11,413 bases of DNA, from positions 1-11,413 of the forward strand of contig JAGLYR010000123.1 of assembly GCA_023132135.1 (NCBI GenBank), read 5' to 3'. The position numbers and the translations under genes were made by a program. Below are positions 1 through 6,700 of the stretch, piece by piece. A model generated the notes under the pieces. The model did not search any database, was not told where the DNA came from, and worked only from the letters and a program-made list of their open reading frames with translations. Source of the DNA: Candidatus Eiseniibacteriota bacterium. GTDB taxonomy: Bacteria > Arandabacterota > Arandabacteria > JAGLYR01. Each line of letters starts with the position of its first letter. The first letter of the stretch is position 1.

Positions 1-12
1 CGGGGAAGGGAC

Positions 13-105
13 GTAAATGGTAAATCGTAAATGGGAGGAAACGACGGGGACAGGAAAACAGGGGACTATTCCAATGCATTTCTCCGAGCGCCATTTACCA
101 TTTAC
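13..105. repeat. Fold-back inverted repeat of GTAAATGG units
   Basis: The left arm at 13-25 (GTAAATGGTAAAT) is the exact reverse complement of 93-105. Further partial GTAAATGG copies lie inside. The enclosed stretch holds a G-rich pair of near-direct repeats around GGGGACAGG and ACAGGGGAC (47-66). The arrangement resembles extragenic palindromic repeats. No coding potential is visible. It may run past the left edge of the window. Confidence 0.5.
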
Positions 106-153
106 TATTTATGGGTGTTGGCAGACCACATTGTTGCAGTGTCAGAGCGCAGA

Positions 154-175
154 ACTTGTGCATAATCCAGGCTGG
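154..175 (-). repeat. Dispersed CTAGCCTG-family repeat, ATTATGCAC variant (end fragment)
   Basis: Read on the minus strand, this contains AGCCTGGATTATGCACAAGT. It matches 4567-4586 on the plus strand at 18 of 20 bases, and the right arm of the hairpin at 7157-7180 at 18 of 22. The outer end reads CTGG here instead of CTAG. It ends just before the ribosome binding site of the first gene. Confidence 0.55.
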
Positions 176-176
176 T

Positions 177-182
177 GGAGGA
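177..182 (+). promoter_or_regulatory. Ribosome binding site fixing a TTG start
   Basis: GGAGGA lies 4-5 bases before TTG at 187 and 13 bases before GTG at 196. The upstream in-frame GTG at 175 overlaps the site and cannot use it, so TTG 187 is the best start. Confidence 0.55.
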
Positions 183-186
183 CCAA

Positions 187-1464
187 TTGATTTCTGTGAG
201 AGGTTTCGTCTTTGTTCTTGCCGTGGCTGCAATCCTGCTCACGGCGTGCGTGCCGTCCGCCGGGGCCGACCGCATCCTCGTCTACATGGACCTGGAACAG
301 GCCGATCATCTCAAGGCCTACGGACTGGCCTACTGGTGCCTGGAGCAGGGGTTGACGGTGGAGTGGTTGCTCAACTATCGCTGCGGGTCATTCCTCCTGG
401 ACAACAGGGATTTCGTGGCGCGGGCGGCGCTGCTCAAGGGGGTCAGCTTCTCCCGCGTTACCACGGGTGAGGTGGCCAGTATTCACGCCCTGATGGAGGA
501 GGGGAACATGGAGGTGGTTCTCCTGGAGAAGAGCCCGGCGGTGGCCATCTATGCACCACCCGAAAAGGAACCATGGGACGACGCCGTGATGCTGGCCCTT
601 GAGTACGCGGAGATCCCGTACCGCGTGACCTACGACGTGGATGTACTGTCGGGGGGACTGGAGGAGTTCGACTGGATCCACCTGCATCATGAAGATTTCA
701 CGGGCCAGTTCGGCAAGTTCTACGCCAGCTTCAGGAATGCCGAGTGGTACCGGAAGCGGGTGGAACGGATGGAGACCCGCGCCGGCGACGCGGGGTTCCC
801 CACTGTAACGGAGCACAAGAAGGCTGTGGCCCGAGGAATCAAGGACTACATATCTCGCGGGGGGTTCCTTTTTGCGATGTGTTCGGGTACGGATTCCTTC
901 GACATAGCACTGGCCGCCGAAGGGATCGACATTGTGGAGAGTGTGTTCGACGGCGACCCACCGGAAGCAGGGTTTCAGCAAAAGCTGGACTTCCGGAAGT
1001 GCCTGGCCTTCGAGGGTTTCAGCCTGATCACGGATTCCTTCATCTACGAGTTCTCGGATATCGATCAGACCACAACGGCGCTCAGGCGGGGTTACGAGGC
1101 CGACTACTTCACCCTGTTCGATTTCTCCGCCAAGTACGATCCTGTCCCTTCCATGCTGACCCAGAGCCACGTGTCGGTGATCAACGGGTTCCTGGGACAG
1201 ACAACCTCATTCAAGAAATCGCTCATCAAGGACACAGTGGTGATTCTGGGAGAGGTGGAGGGGGCCGGCGAGGTCAAGTATCTTCACGGCAATTACGGGA
1301 AAGGAACGTTCACCTTCTACGGAGGCCACGATCCCGAAGACTACCAACACATGGTTGGGGATCCTCCCACCGATTTGTCCCTCCACCGCAACTCCCCGGG
1401 TTACCGGCTCATCCTCAACAACATCCTGTTCCCCGCTGCGAAGAAAAAAGAGAGAAAAACCTAG
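187..1464 (+). CDS. Exported or lipid-anchored protein, amidotransferase-like C-terminal half (family often labelled 'asparagine synthetase B')
   Basis: From the TTG start the protein has 425 residues. Residues 1-26 form a signal peptide whose hydrophobic core ends in LLTAC. Cys21 fits a lipoprotein box, while AGA-D a few residues later fits signal peptidase I, so anchoring is uncertain. The mature start (ILVYMD..., HLKAYG, EWLLNYR.GSF) matches, from memory, an exported family common in Bacteroidetes and relatives. It often carries the name asparagine synthetase B, but I see none of that enzyme's domains. FLFAMCSGTD around Cys232 and YGKGTFTFYGGHDPEDY around His381 recall class I glutamine-amidotransferase-like folds. 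Such proteins often end NNILF, as here near residue 413. The substrate is unknown. The stop TAG is the first TAG of the repeat element that follows, and the tail KKKERKT is strongly basic. There is no operon partner: the next gene starts 579 bases on. Confidence 0.8.
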   Translation: MISVRGFVFVLAVAAILLTACVPSAGADRILVYMDLEQADHLKAYGLAYWCLEQGLTVEWLLNYRCGSFLLDNRDFVARAALLKGVSFSRVTTGEVASIHALMEEGNMEVVLLEKSPAVAIYAPPEKEPWDDAVMLALEYAEIPYRVTYDVDVLSGGLEEFDWIHLHHEDFTGQFGKFYASFRNAEWYRKRVERMETRAGDAGFPTVTEHKKAVARGIKDYISRGGFLFAMCSGTDSFDIALAAEGIDIVESVFDGDPPEAGFQQKLDFRKCLAFEGFSLITDSFIYEFSDIDQTTTALRRGYEADYFTLFDFSAKYDPVPSMLTQSHVSVINGFLGQTTSFKKSLIKDTVVILGEVEGAGEVKYLHGNYGKGTFTFYGGHDPEDYQHMVGDPPTDLSLHRNSPGYRLILNNILFPAAKKKERKT

Positions 1465-1504
1465 CCTGGATTTCTCACCAGCCATCTGCGGCCAAGGGTT
1501 CGCT

Positions 1505-1551
1505 GTTCTCGCCCTCGCCCTGTCGCCCACTCTCGCACTCGCCACGTCGCC
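1505..1551. repeat. TCGCC-rich low-complexity tract
   Basis: About six imperfect copies of TCGCC/TCGCAC follow one another (TCTCGCCCTCGCCCTGTCGC and on). The tract lies between the outer and inner left ends of the inverted-repeat element and has almost no purines other than G. Confidence 0.5.
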
Positions 1552-1590
1552 GTTTAGCCTGCGTTTCTCACCAGGTTTCGTCGCGAGAGG

Positions 1591-1700
1591 CCGGGCCATG
1601 TGGCGAGAGGCGCCTTTGGACTGAGTCGTTCCCGGAGGCGTAGCCGTGGCTACGCTGAGGAAGCGACGAGGGAAAAGGCGCCTCGCAGCCCATGGACCGG
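1591..1700. repeat. Long imperfect hairpin inside the element
   Basis: CCGG.CCATG at the left pairs with CATGG.CCGG at the right. GCGAGAGGCGCCTTT (near 1603-1617) pairs with AAAGGCGCCTCGC (near 1675-1687). GTCGTTCC pairs with GGAAGCGAC. The apex is a perfect GCGTAGCC/GGCTACGC (1638-1645 and 1648-1655) around GT. Fold-backs of this type are typical of the body of non-autonomous elements. Confidence 0.65.
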
Positions 1701-1737
1701 TACCGTAGCAGAAAACTGGTGAGAAATGCAGGCTAGA

Positions 1738-1854
1738 GTGAAGGGACCCCATGCACAATCGTGCCATGAGGCCTCGGGAACCCAGGGGCAAGGGCCCCTC
1801 TCTTCTTCTCGATTCGAGGGGTCACAGATCACGGATTGGCCAGGGTCCCTTCAC
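1738..1854. ncRNA. Candidate structured RNA closed by a perfect 12-bp stem
   Basis: GTGAAGGGACCC at 1738-1749 is the exact reverse complement of 1843-1854. Inside are smaller stems: GCAC/GTGC near 1753-1764; AGGGGC/GCCCCT (1784-1789 and 1794-1799, 4-base loop); and CTCGA/TCGAG (1808-1818). GGCCCCTC can alternatively pair with GAGGGGTC (1817-1824). It starts two bases after the mobile element ends. Strand, transcription and role are unknown. It could equally be a second mobile fold-back. From 1855 to 2043, before the response regulators, I see no gene and no convincing promoter. Confidence 0.35.
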
Positions 1855-2043
1855 GACCATTATACCAATGGACCCGGAACGCGTCAAGTCGACCGTGGAA
1901 TCTCCCTCTGGGGCGCCGGAAACACCGGAATCGGCGGCAGGAGGGAGCTAAAGACCTCGTCGGCAGGGGTCGATACGTCAAGGGATAGGAAGGATCGGGG
2001 TAACCTCTGAGGAGCGGGAAAGACCTTGGGGAAGGGGTAAGTC

Positions 2044-2490
2044 ATGGATCGTAAGCGCATACTTGTGGTCGATGATGATCGGTTCATTCGACGCGCCGTG
2101 CGGTGTCTCATCGAGTGTCTGGGCCATGAATGCCTGGAAGCTGAAGATGGAGAAGAGGGTTGCAAGACAGCCCTCGCCGAGAAACCGGATCTCATTGTCC
2201 TGGACGTCATGCTTCCGAAAGTCAACGGGTACGAGGTTTCGCGGATGATCAAGGAAGAGGTCCGCAAAGGAGGTGTGGGAAAGAACATACCTATCCTTAT
2301 TGTGACGGCGAGGAGGACCGACTCGGAAGAACGCGAGGAGTTCCTGCGAACGTGGTCGCAGGCGGATGAGTTCATCTACAAACCCTTCGACCTGGATCAC
2401 CTGAGCGATCGGATCAGCGAGTTTCTCGGGGCCGGGGAGGCCTGTTCCCGGGAAGCCTCCGGGGAAGAAGAGATATCGTTGCGCAGATAG
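2044..2490 (+). CDS. Single-domain response regulator (receiver only)
   Basis: This 148-residue protein is one CheY-like receiver with a short charged tail and no output domain. The acidic pocket is Asp10-Asp11-Asp12, the phospho-acceptor is Asp54 (LIVLDVMLP), and the switch and conserved Lys are Thr88 (LIVTARR) and Lys113 (YKPF). All catalytic residues are present, so it should accept phosphate from a histidine kinase, which is not in this window. Residues 70-82 hold an extended Lys/Gly-rich loop (KEEVRKGGVGKN) before the fourth strand. AAGGGG six bases before the ATG is a good ribosome binding site. The next regulator starts 26 bases downstream, so the two are probably co-transcribed and may act in one phosphorelay or compete for one kinase. 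Confidence 0.9.
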   Translation: MDRKRILVVDDDRFIRRAVRCLIECLGHECLEAEDGEEGCKTALAEKPDLIVLDVMLPKVNGYEVSRMIKEEVRKGGVGKNIPILIVTARRTDSEEREEFLRTWSQADEFIYKPFDLDHLSDRISEFLGAGEACSREASGEEEISLRR

Positions 2491-2516
2491 AAGACCATCG
2501 GGAGCGGAGGCAAAGC

Positions 2517-2924
2517 ATGTCAAAGAAGTCCATCCTCGTGATTGAGGATACCAAGTCGGTGAGACAGATCGTGGCAGCCATGCTGCTGGAGGAGGGGTAC
2601 GAGGTTATCACTGCCATCGATGGGAAGGATGGCCTTGAGATGGCCAAGAGGGAGCGGCCTGACTTGGTGGTCCTGGATGTCATGTTGCCGGAAATGAATG
2701 GGTATGAGGTCTGTTGCCGCATCAAGTTCGACGAGCAGTACGAACACATCCCCGTGATCCTGCTCACGGCTCGCCGGAAGGAAGCCGACCGCCGGAAGGC
2801 GGCCCAGACCGGCGCCGACGTCTACCTGACGAAGCCCTTCGAGCGAGATCAGCTGATGCAGGAAGTGAAACGTCTTCTGGAACAGAAATCCGGATCTACC
2901 GCAAATACCCCAGCGCGTTCATGA
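2517..2924 (+). CDS. Single-domain response regulator (receiver only), second of a pair
   Basis: This 135-residue protein is a full receiver: Glu10-Asp11 in the acidic pocket, Asp54 phospho-acceptor (LVVLDVMLPEMNGYEV), Thr84 (LLTARR) and Lys106 (TKPF). No DNA-binding or enzymatic output domain follows, and the last ~15 residues are a polar tail. A GGAGG-like site precedes the ATG by about seven bases. It resembles the upstream receiver through the VLDVMLP..NGYEV core, which suggests an old tandem duplication, though it lacks the longer loop. Its last 29 bases overlap the end of the convergent phosphodiesterase gene, so no terminator can sit between them outside coding sequence. Confidence 0.9.
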   Translation: MSKKSILVIEDTKSVRQIVAAMLLEEGYEVITAIDGKDGLEMAKRERPDLVVLDVMLPEMNGYEVCCRIKFDEQYEHIPVILLTARRKEADRRKAAQTGADVYLTKPFERDQLMQEVKRLLEQKSGSTANTPARS

Positions 2925-4512
2925 TTTCCTGCGCATTCCGGTCCGACGGATCTGTGCCCGTGATGAACTGCGGTTCTTCCTTGCGGCGCGCGTTCTTCCT
3001 GCTGAGCCGTACAGGATTGTCGGCCAGGTGCTCTTCTGCGAAGGCTTCTTCGATGACCCTGCCGTCGAAATCGGTGGGGATCGGCAGTCCCATGAGATAG
3101 AGAAGCGTGGGTGCGATATTCATCAGCTCTGCGTCAAGTTGCTTGCCAATCCTGATCTGGGAACCGTGGAGCACAAACATGCCATCCCGCTCGTAGTTGC
3201 CGGGATACGGGTGGTTCCGTCCGATTTGGAGGGGGCCCACAACCTGACTGAGCTCGAATATCCCCGAGATGGTGATACCTAGAGGCAACACTCCTCGGGT
3301 GGTCTGGAAGAAAATATCCGGCAGCTGGTCGACCCGGTCGCCCGCGTAGATCTCCTCCCGGGTGAACACGCGCCCGACGACCTGTTCGCCCGTTTCGGGA
3401 TCGCTGAATGCCAGGAGCCGTTGCTTGATGTCGTGAACGATCTTCTCGTACTCGATTCCTGATTCCACAATGCCGGTGGGTTCGCGGCCCCTCAAGTTTA
3501 TCCGGATGTGCCCGAAATTGCAGTGGCAATCGGCAATGGAGAACGCTTGGGTCCGGGGCCACAGGACCTGGTACCGGCCGAGGCCGAGATCGTGCTGTGA
3601 TTCCGGGGTGAACGGGATTACCCGGAGACTGTCGTCCAGCCGGCCTCTCAGGTTGAGGAACCCCTCGTCCAGCAACCACCGGTTGATGGAAAAGTAGCGA
3701 TCGTACGGGCCCGGGAAATAGCCGTGGTCCGACAGGACCATCACCGTTGTCTCAGGGCCTGCGGTCTCGATCAGCTGTCCCAGCGCGAGGTCGGCCTGCG
3801 CATACACGGAGTCGATGGCTTCGGGATCTTCGATGTAGAAGTGGCACGCTTCGTCCAGACCCTTGAGCGAGACGACGCAGAGATTCCAGTCCAGCTTTCG
3901 CATGTATCTCGATACCATCCGGGCCCGCTCATCCATGGCCGCGAGGTACTCGTCCAGGGGGCGAGGGCCCTTGAAATGAGGAACATACCCCTTCTGGCGG
4001 AGTTGCTCGGCGAGGTCAGGCGGGTAGGCGAAGACCCCATTCTCATCCGCCGGGATGCCGCTGATGAGCACACCGTTGACTTTGATGGGGGGAAAAGTGA
4101 AAGGCACGTTGACCACGATAACCCGGCCTCCCGCTTCACTCACCAGATCCCAGACCCGCTTCTCGGACGCAATACTGGCGCCCGTGACGGGGTTGCCGCG
4201 GTAAGTTCCCGGAGCCAGAACCGCCCACTGATAGATACCCGTCCGCCCAGGTCCCTTCCCGGTAGTAAGAGCGGTCCATGAAGCAGGTGTGATTGGGGGA
4301 ACGGTTGAGAACAGTGTTCCGTGTGTTCCTTCCCCGATCAGCCGCGCCAGATTGGGGAGCTCTCCCCTGTCGAGCATCGGCTCGATGAACTCGAGGTCCG
4401 CTCCTTCAATGGCCACGACCAGAACCCGCTGGAGATCCTCCGGTCCTCTGCCGCAACCCATCACGAGTGTGAATCCGAGGATGAGGGTGATTGTCCGAAC
4501 TATCTTTGCCAC
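2896..4512 (-). CDS. Type I phosphodiesterase/nucleotide pyrophosphatase-like lipoprotein (alkaline phosphatase superfamily)
   Basis: From GTG at 4512 the protein has 538 residues. Residues 1-20 are a lipoprotein signal (TLILGFTLVMGC, Cys20). The family core follows: VVAIEGAD near residue 36, GELPNLARLIGEGTHG, PPITPASWTALTTGK with Thr75 as likely nucleophile, LDEACHF (Asp220, His224), VLSDHGY (Asp262, His263) and a late His434 (GRNHPYPGNY). These are the metal and nucleophile positions of the superfamily, which hydrolyses phosphomono- or diesters. The substrate here is not predictable. One difference is visible: the first metal ligand, normally Asp in a G-[LF]-D-G motif, is Glu36. The GTG start is preferred over TTG at 4527 because GGAGGG lies seven bases before it and the signal peptide then starts MAKIV. 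It is expected to face the periplasm. Confidence 0.87.
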   Translation of the reverse strand: MAKIVRTITLILGFTLVMGCGRGPEDLQRVLVVAIEGADLEFIEPMLDRGELPNLARLIGEGTHGTLFSTVPPITPASWTALTTGKGPGRTGIYQWAVLAPGTYRGNPVTGASIASEKRVWDLVSEAGGRVIVVNVPFTFPPIKVNGVLISGIPADENGVFAYPPDLAEQLRQKGYVPHFKGPRPLDEYLAAMDERARMVSRYMRKLDWNLCVVSLKGLDEACHFYIEDPEAIDSVYAQADLALGQLIETAGPETTVMVLSDHGYFPGPYDRYFSINRWLLDEGFLNLRGRLDDSLRVIPFTPESQHDLGLGRYQVLWPRTQAFSIADCHCNFGHIRINLRGREPTGIVESGIEYEKIVHDIKQRLLAFSDPETGEQVVGRVFTREEIYAGDRVDQLPDIFFQTTRGVLPLGITISGIFELSQVVGPLQIGRNHPYPGNYERDGMFVLHGSQIRIGKQLDAELMNIAPTLLYLMGLPIPTDFDGRVIEEAFAEEHLADNPVRLSRKNARRKEEPQFITGTDPSDRNAQEIMNALGYLR

Positions 4513-4519
4513 GTGGTTT

Positions 4520-4525
4520 CCCTCC
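4520..4525 (-). promoter_or_regulatory. Ribosome binding site fixing a GTG start
   Basis: On the minus strand GGAGGG stands seven bases before GTG at 4512. An in-frame TTG at 4527 lies just upstream of this motif and has no site of its own. Confidence 0.6.
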
Positions 4526-4564
4526 AATTGGTCTCGGCTCCTAGCTCGTCAGAACATGCTGTCG

Positions 4565-4586
4565 CTAGCCTGCATTATGCACGAGT
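4565..4586 (+). repeat. Dispersed CTAGCCTG-family repeat, ATTATGCAC variant
   Basis: CTAGCCTGCATTATGCACGA and the next two bases share CTAGCCTGCATT with the ends of the 1461-1736 element, then diverge. The diverged part matches the copy at 154-175 (18 of 20 bases). It lies in the divergent control region, not at a gene end. Confidence 0.6.
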
Positions 4587-4598
4587 ATTCCGCCAGGT

Positions 4599-4662
4599 GT
4601 CAAGGGCGGGTCTGGCTGGGTGAGGGGCCACCAACCGCAGTTGGACAAAGATTGCCCTTGAC
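4599..4662. repeat. 9-bp inverted repeat spanning the divergent control region
   Basis: GTCAAGGGC at 4599-4607 is the exact reverse complement of 4654-4662. Between them is a smaller perfect hairpin, CCAAC-CGCA-GTTGG (4631-4644). The right arm overlaps the candidate -35 box that follows, so it could be an operator or part of a mobile repeat. Confidence 0.4.
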
Positions 4663-4686
4663 GGAGTGCGTGTTCAGGGGTAATCT
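4658..4686 (+). promoter_or_regulatory. Candidate sigma-70 promoter for the lamin-tail gene
   Basis: TTGACG at 4658-4663 is followed after 17 bases by TAATCT at 4681-4686. The -35 box matches at five of six; the -10 box is weak. Its GCCCTTGAC context is the same nine bases found at the much better promoter at 7731, which raises its credibility slightly. Confidence 0.3.
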
Positions 4687-4797
4687 CTCGTCGGGGAATC
4701 CAGCATAGAGAGGAGGTGTCTCGGGGTACCGGACAACAGCAGAATGTCAGTGGGTTGATGCCGAGCGATGGGGTGGTTGTGACGAGGAGGTGTGGAG

Positions 4798-5448
4798 ATG
4801 AAAATCGCTTGGCTATTTTTGTGCACGGTGGCTGTTGTAAGCGTCGACATTGCGTCGCGAGCCGAGGAATGGGGAACCATCAGCGCCCGCCGGGACGGCG
4901 CGGGGATCACGATCAACGAAATCCTGGCCGATCCTCCTGAAGGAGAGAGCGGGGATGCTAACCGGGATGGTGAACGGGAAACCTATGGCGACGAGTTTGT
5001 GGAGATCTACAACGCGGGCCCGGACACGGTCAATCTTCGCGGTTGGCAGATTGCCGATGCCACCGGTGTGCGGCACGTGTTTCCCGATTCAGTGAATGTT
5101 GTTCTCCTGCCGGAAGGGTTTGTCACGGTTTTCGGCGGGGGTGTTCCCTCCGGGTTCGGGGAAAACGTGTGGGTGGCGTCCTCTGGGCGTCTGGCGCTCA
5201 ACAACGGGGGAGACCAGGTGACCTTGGTTGCCGTTTCCGGCGACACCGTAGATGTGGTTTCCTACGGGTCGGAGGGGGGGCATAACGAATCGCTGATCCT
5301 GGTTCCCGACGGCGTGGGCGAATGGACAAGACCTTCGGTGGAAGAATGGGATTGGCCCTTCAGTCCGCAGGAACCGAACCGGGGCGATACCGGTGCCGGG
5401 GGCGCGACCTGGGGCCGGGTGAAGCATCAATACCGGTCCCACGGCTGA
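4798..5448 (+). CDS. Secreted lamin-tail-domain (LTD) protein
   Basis: The 216-residue protein starts at ATG 4798, seven bases after GGAGG at 4786-4790; a GTG at 4792 is too close to that site. Residues 1-22 are a signal peptide with a cleavage site around SRA-EE. Residues 38-165 form one lamin-tail domain: INEILADPP, DEFVEIYN, LRGWQIAD, RHVFP, VFGGG, ASSGRLALNNGGDQVTL and the closing SLILVPDG. GDANRDG at 62-68 has the DxNxDG spacing of a calcium-binding loop, and SPQEPNRG is the usual LTD end. LTDs in bacteria are usually modules of large secreted enzymes; here the domain stands alone with no enzyme, anchor or sorting tail. The role is probably extracellular binding, but no ligand can be named. 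It converges on the receiver-XRE-cupin gene. Confidence 0.85.
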   Translation: MKIAWLFLCTVAVVSVDIASRAEEWGTISARRDGAGITINEILADPPEGESGDANRDGERETYGDEFVEIYNAGPDTVNLRGWQIADATGVRHVFPDSVNVVLLPEGFVTVFGGGVPSGFGENVWVASSGRLALNNGGDQVTLVAVSGDTVDVVSYGSEGGHNESLILVPDGVGEWTRPSVEEWDWPFSPQEPNRGDTGAGGATWGRVKHQYRSHG

Positions 5449-5473
5449 TAGCTGACAATCAGGAGACAGAGAA

Positions 5474-5503
5474 GCGGCCCGGACCCCCGAAGGTCCGGGC
5501 CGC
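5474..5503. terminator. Strong GC hairpin between convergent genes
   Basis: The 12-base arms 5474-5485 and 5492-5503 (GCGGCCCGGACC and its complement) pair perfectly around a CCCGAA loop. It starts 25 bases after the stop of the LTD gene and lies 41 bases beyond the stop of the opposing gene. No T-run follows on either strand. It may stop or protect both transcripts but is not a textbook intrinsic terminator. Confidence 0.55.
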
Positions 5504-5527
5504 AGCAGCAAGTGCGCACGCCGGCCG

Positions 5528-5548
5528 CTGGTGAGAAATGCGGCCTAG
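5528..5548 (-). repeat. Solo CTAGCCTG-family repeat end, ATTTCTCACCAG variant
   Basis: On the minus strand this reads CTAGGCCGCATTTCTCACCA plus one base, two mismatches from the right end of the 1461-1736 element. No partner end is found nearby. The TAG within its CTAG is the stop codon of the receiver-XRE-cupin gene. Confidence 0.6.
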
Positions 5549-6486
5549 ATGGTCGGGGGAGTCGTGACCCACAACAGGTGAGCGATCTGATCTCCCGTGT
5601 TCTTCCAGCGGCAGGGCGTGGAAGAATCGAAGTGAGTAGCGTCTCCAGCTTCCAGCAGATGAGTCTCCTCCCCGAAGGAAAACTCAATCTGACCGGCCAG
5701 CACATAGCCGAAAATCTCACCGCCGTTGAACAGGACCCGATCGGAATTGGCCTCGCCCGGCGGAATCGTGTAGAGGAGCGGCTGCAGTTTCCTGTGGGCG
5801 ACGGCCGTCGACAGCAGGTCGGTGTGGATCTTCGAATAGCGGGCCGTGAAGCGCTTGCGGTCACGCTCTCGGGTGATCTTCTGGTCGTCGGCACGCGGGT
5901 CTCGGAAGAAATAGCCGATCTCGACTCCCAGAGTGCCGGCGATCCGGTTCAGTGTGTCGATATGGGGAGATACCTTGTTGTTCTCAACCTGGGAGAGGAA
6001 TCCCTTGGACAGGTGAGTTTTCCGGGCGACCTCGTCCAGCGTCATGCTGGCGGCAAGCCTGAGATTCTTGATCTTCGTTCCAAGATCGATGATCTCGACC
6101 AGCTTGCGGGTCTCCTTTTCCGAGCCCGGTCCGATGGTGCTGTCGACAATCTGCCCGAGTTCCTCGATGTTGACAGGTTTGGTGAGGTAGTCCAGGGCTT
6201 GGCTCTTGGCCGTCTCCGCTGCAGTCTGGATAGACGGATAGCCGGTCAGGACGACGACCTTCACCTCAGTGTCGAATCTCCGAATGCCTTTCAGTACCTC
6301 GGTTCCTTCCATATCGGGCAGCTTCAGGTCCAGAATGGCAAGGTCATAGGCTTCCCGCTTGATGTGAGTCAGTGCTTCGTTGCCGCTGTCGACAGCGGTG
6401 ACTCTATAACCTTCCTTCTCCAGATACTCGGTCAGTACTTCGCGAACGCCCGAGTCGTCATCAATGACGAGGATCTTCTTGCTCAT
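5545..6486 (-). CDS. Response regulator with receiver, XRE-type HTH and cupin domains
   Basis: From ATG at 6486 the protein has 313 residues, with a GGGGG-rich ribosome binding site six to seven bases upstream. Residues 1-118 are a complete receiver: Asp9-11, phospho-acceptor Asp53 (LAILDLKLPDMEG), Thr81 (VVLTGYPS) and Lys103 (LTKPV). Residues 134-193 are an XRE/HTH_3 DNA-binding domain (IKNLRLAASMTLDEVARKTHLSKG... then LSQVEN..VSPHIDTLNRIA). Residues 236-307 are a cupin_2 barrel (GYVLAGQIEFSFG, LEAGDATHF). XRE-cupin proteins usually repress according to a small ligand. Here the receiver adds phosphorylation as a second input. The cupin keeps Glu257 and His285 but not a full metal-binding His set. 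The upstream open frame to 6693 has no binding site and no domain. Confidence 0.88.
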   Translation of the reverse strand: MSKKILVIDDDSGVREVLTEYLEKEGYRVTAVDSGNEALTHIKREAYDLAILDLKLPDMEGTEVLKGIRRFDTEVKVVVLTGYPSIQTAAETAKSQALDYLTKPVNIEELGQIVDSTIGPGSEKETRKLVEIIDLGTKIKNLRLAASMTLDEVARKTHLSKGFLSQVENNKVSPHIDTLNRIAGTLGVEIGYFFRDPRADDQKITRERDRKRFTARYSKIHTDLLSTAVAHRKLQPLLYTIPPGEANSDRVLFNGGEIFGYVLAGQIEFSFGEETHLLEAGDATHFDSSTPCRWKNTGDQIAHLLWVTTPPTI

Positions 6487-6586
6487 CAGTTTCCCCCTTT
6501 GTTGAAGCGTTACGTAAGGGTAAAGCACTCGGTTGGGAAGCTCTGGATGCACTAAGTGTTTCGACAGTTGCAACAGAACACGAACC

Positions 6587-6615
6587 AACATACAAGGCAG
6601 ACGGTATCTTGGCAA
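6587..6615 (-). promoter_or_regulatory. Candidate sigma-70 promoter for the receiver-XRE-cupin gene
   Basis: On the minus strand TTGCCA (plus 6610-6615) and TATGTT (plus 6587-6592) are separated by exactly 17 bases, matching five and four of six consensus positions. Transcription would start near 6580, leaving a leader of about 94 bases. Confidence 0.4.
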
Positions 6616-6700
6616 GTGGTTTTTGGGAGGGTGAACCAGGGCCATGTATGGCTGTTCGCGAGCACGATGGCGTAGGGACCGCCCGGAAAGCAACTTCTTC

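Larger units (their letters stand above)
1461..1736. mobile_element. Transposase-free inverted-repeat (MITE-like) element, 276 bp
   Basis: The ends at 1461-1481 and 1716-1736 are inverted 21-base repeats with one mismatch, starting CTAGCCTG and containing ATTTCTCACCAG. Both outer ends read CTAG, which could be a 4-base target duplication; IS5-group elements are known to use CTAG/YTAR targets. A second left end at 1555-1574 (TAGCCTGCGTTTCTCACCAG) matches the right end at 19 of 20, so a 182-bp inner element is equally possible. Inside are a TCGCC-rich low-complexity tract (1505-1551) and a long hairpin (1591-1700). No open frame is convincing. The left CTAG supplies the stop codon of the preceding gene. 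Confidence 0.6.

Noticed and set aside
119-138. Sigma-54-like TGGCAG...TTGCA upstream of the first gene
   Set aside because: GG and GC are separated by 14 bases instead of 10, so sigma-54 would not recognise it.
388-1170. 260-codon open frame on the minus strand within the first gene
   Set aside because: Antisense shadow: low-complexity, His/Arg/Gly-rich composition, while the plus frame has a signal peptide and family motifs.
1836-1866. TTGGCC...TATACC as a promoter for the response-regulator pair
   Set aside because: The spacer is 19 bases, the -35 box is poor, and the right arm of the structured repeat covers it.
1726-2010. 94-codon open frame between the mobile element and the response regulators
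   Set aside because: It starts inside the element's inverted repeat, has no binding site and no protein-like composition.
5512-6555. 347-codon open frame on the plus strand, opposite the receiver-XRE-cupin gene
   Set aside because: The minus strand encodes three intact recognisable domains; the plus frame has no family motifs or binding site.
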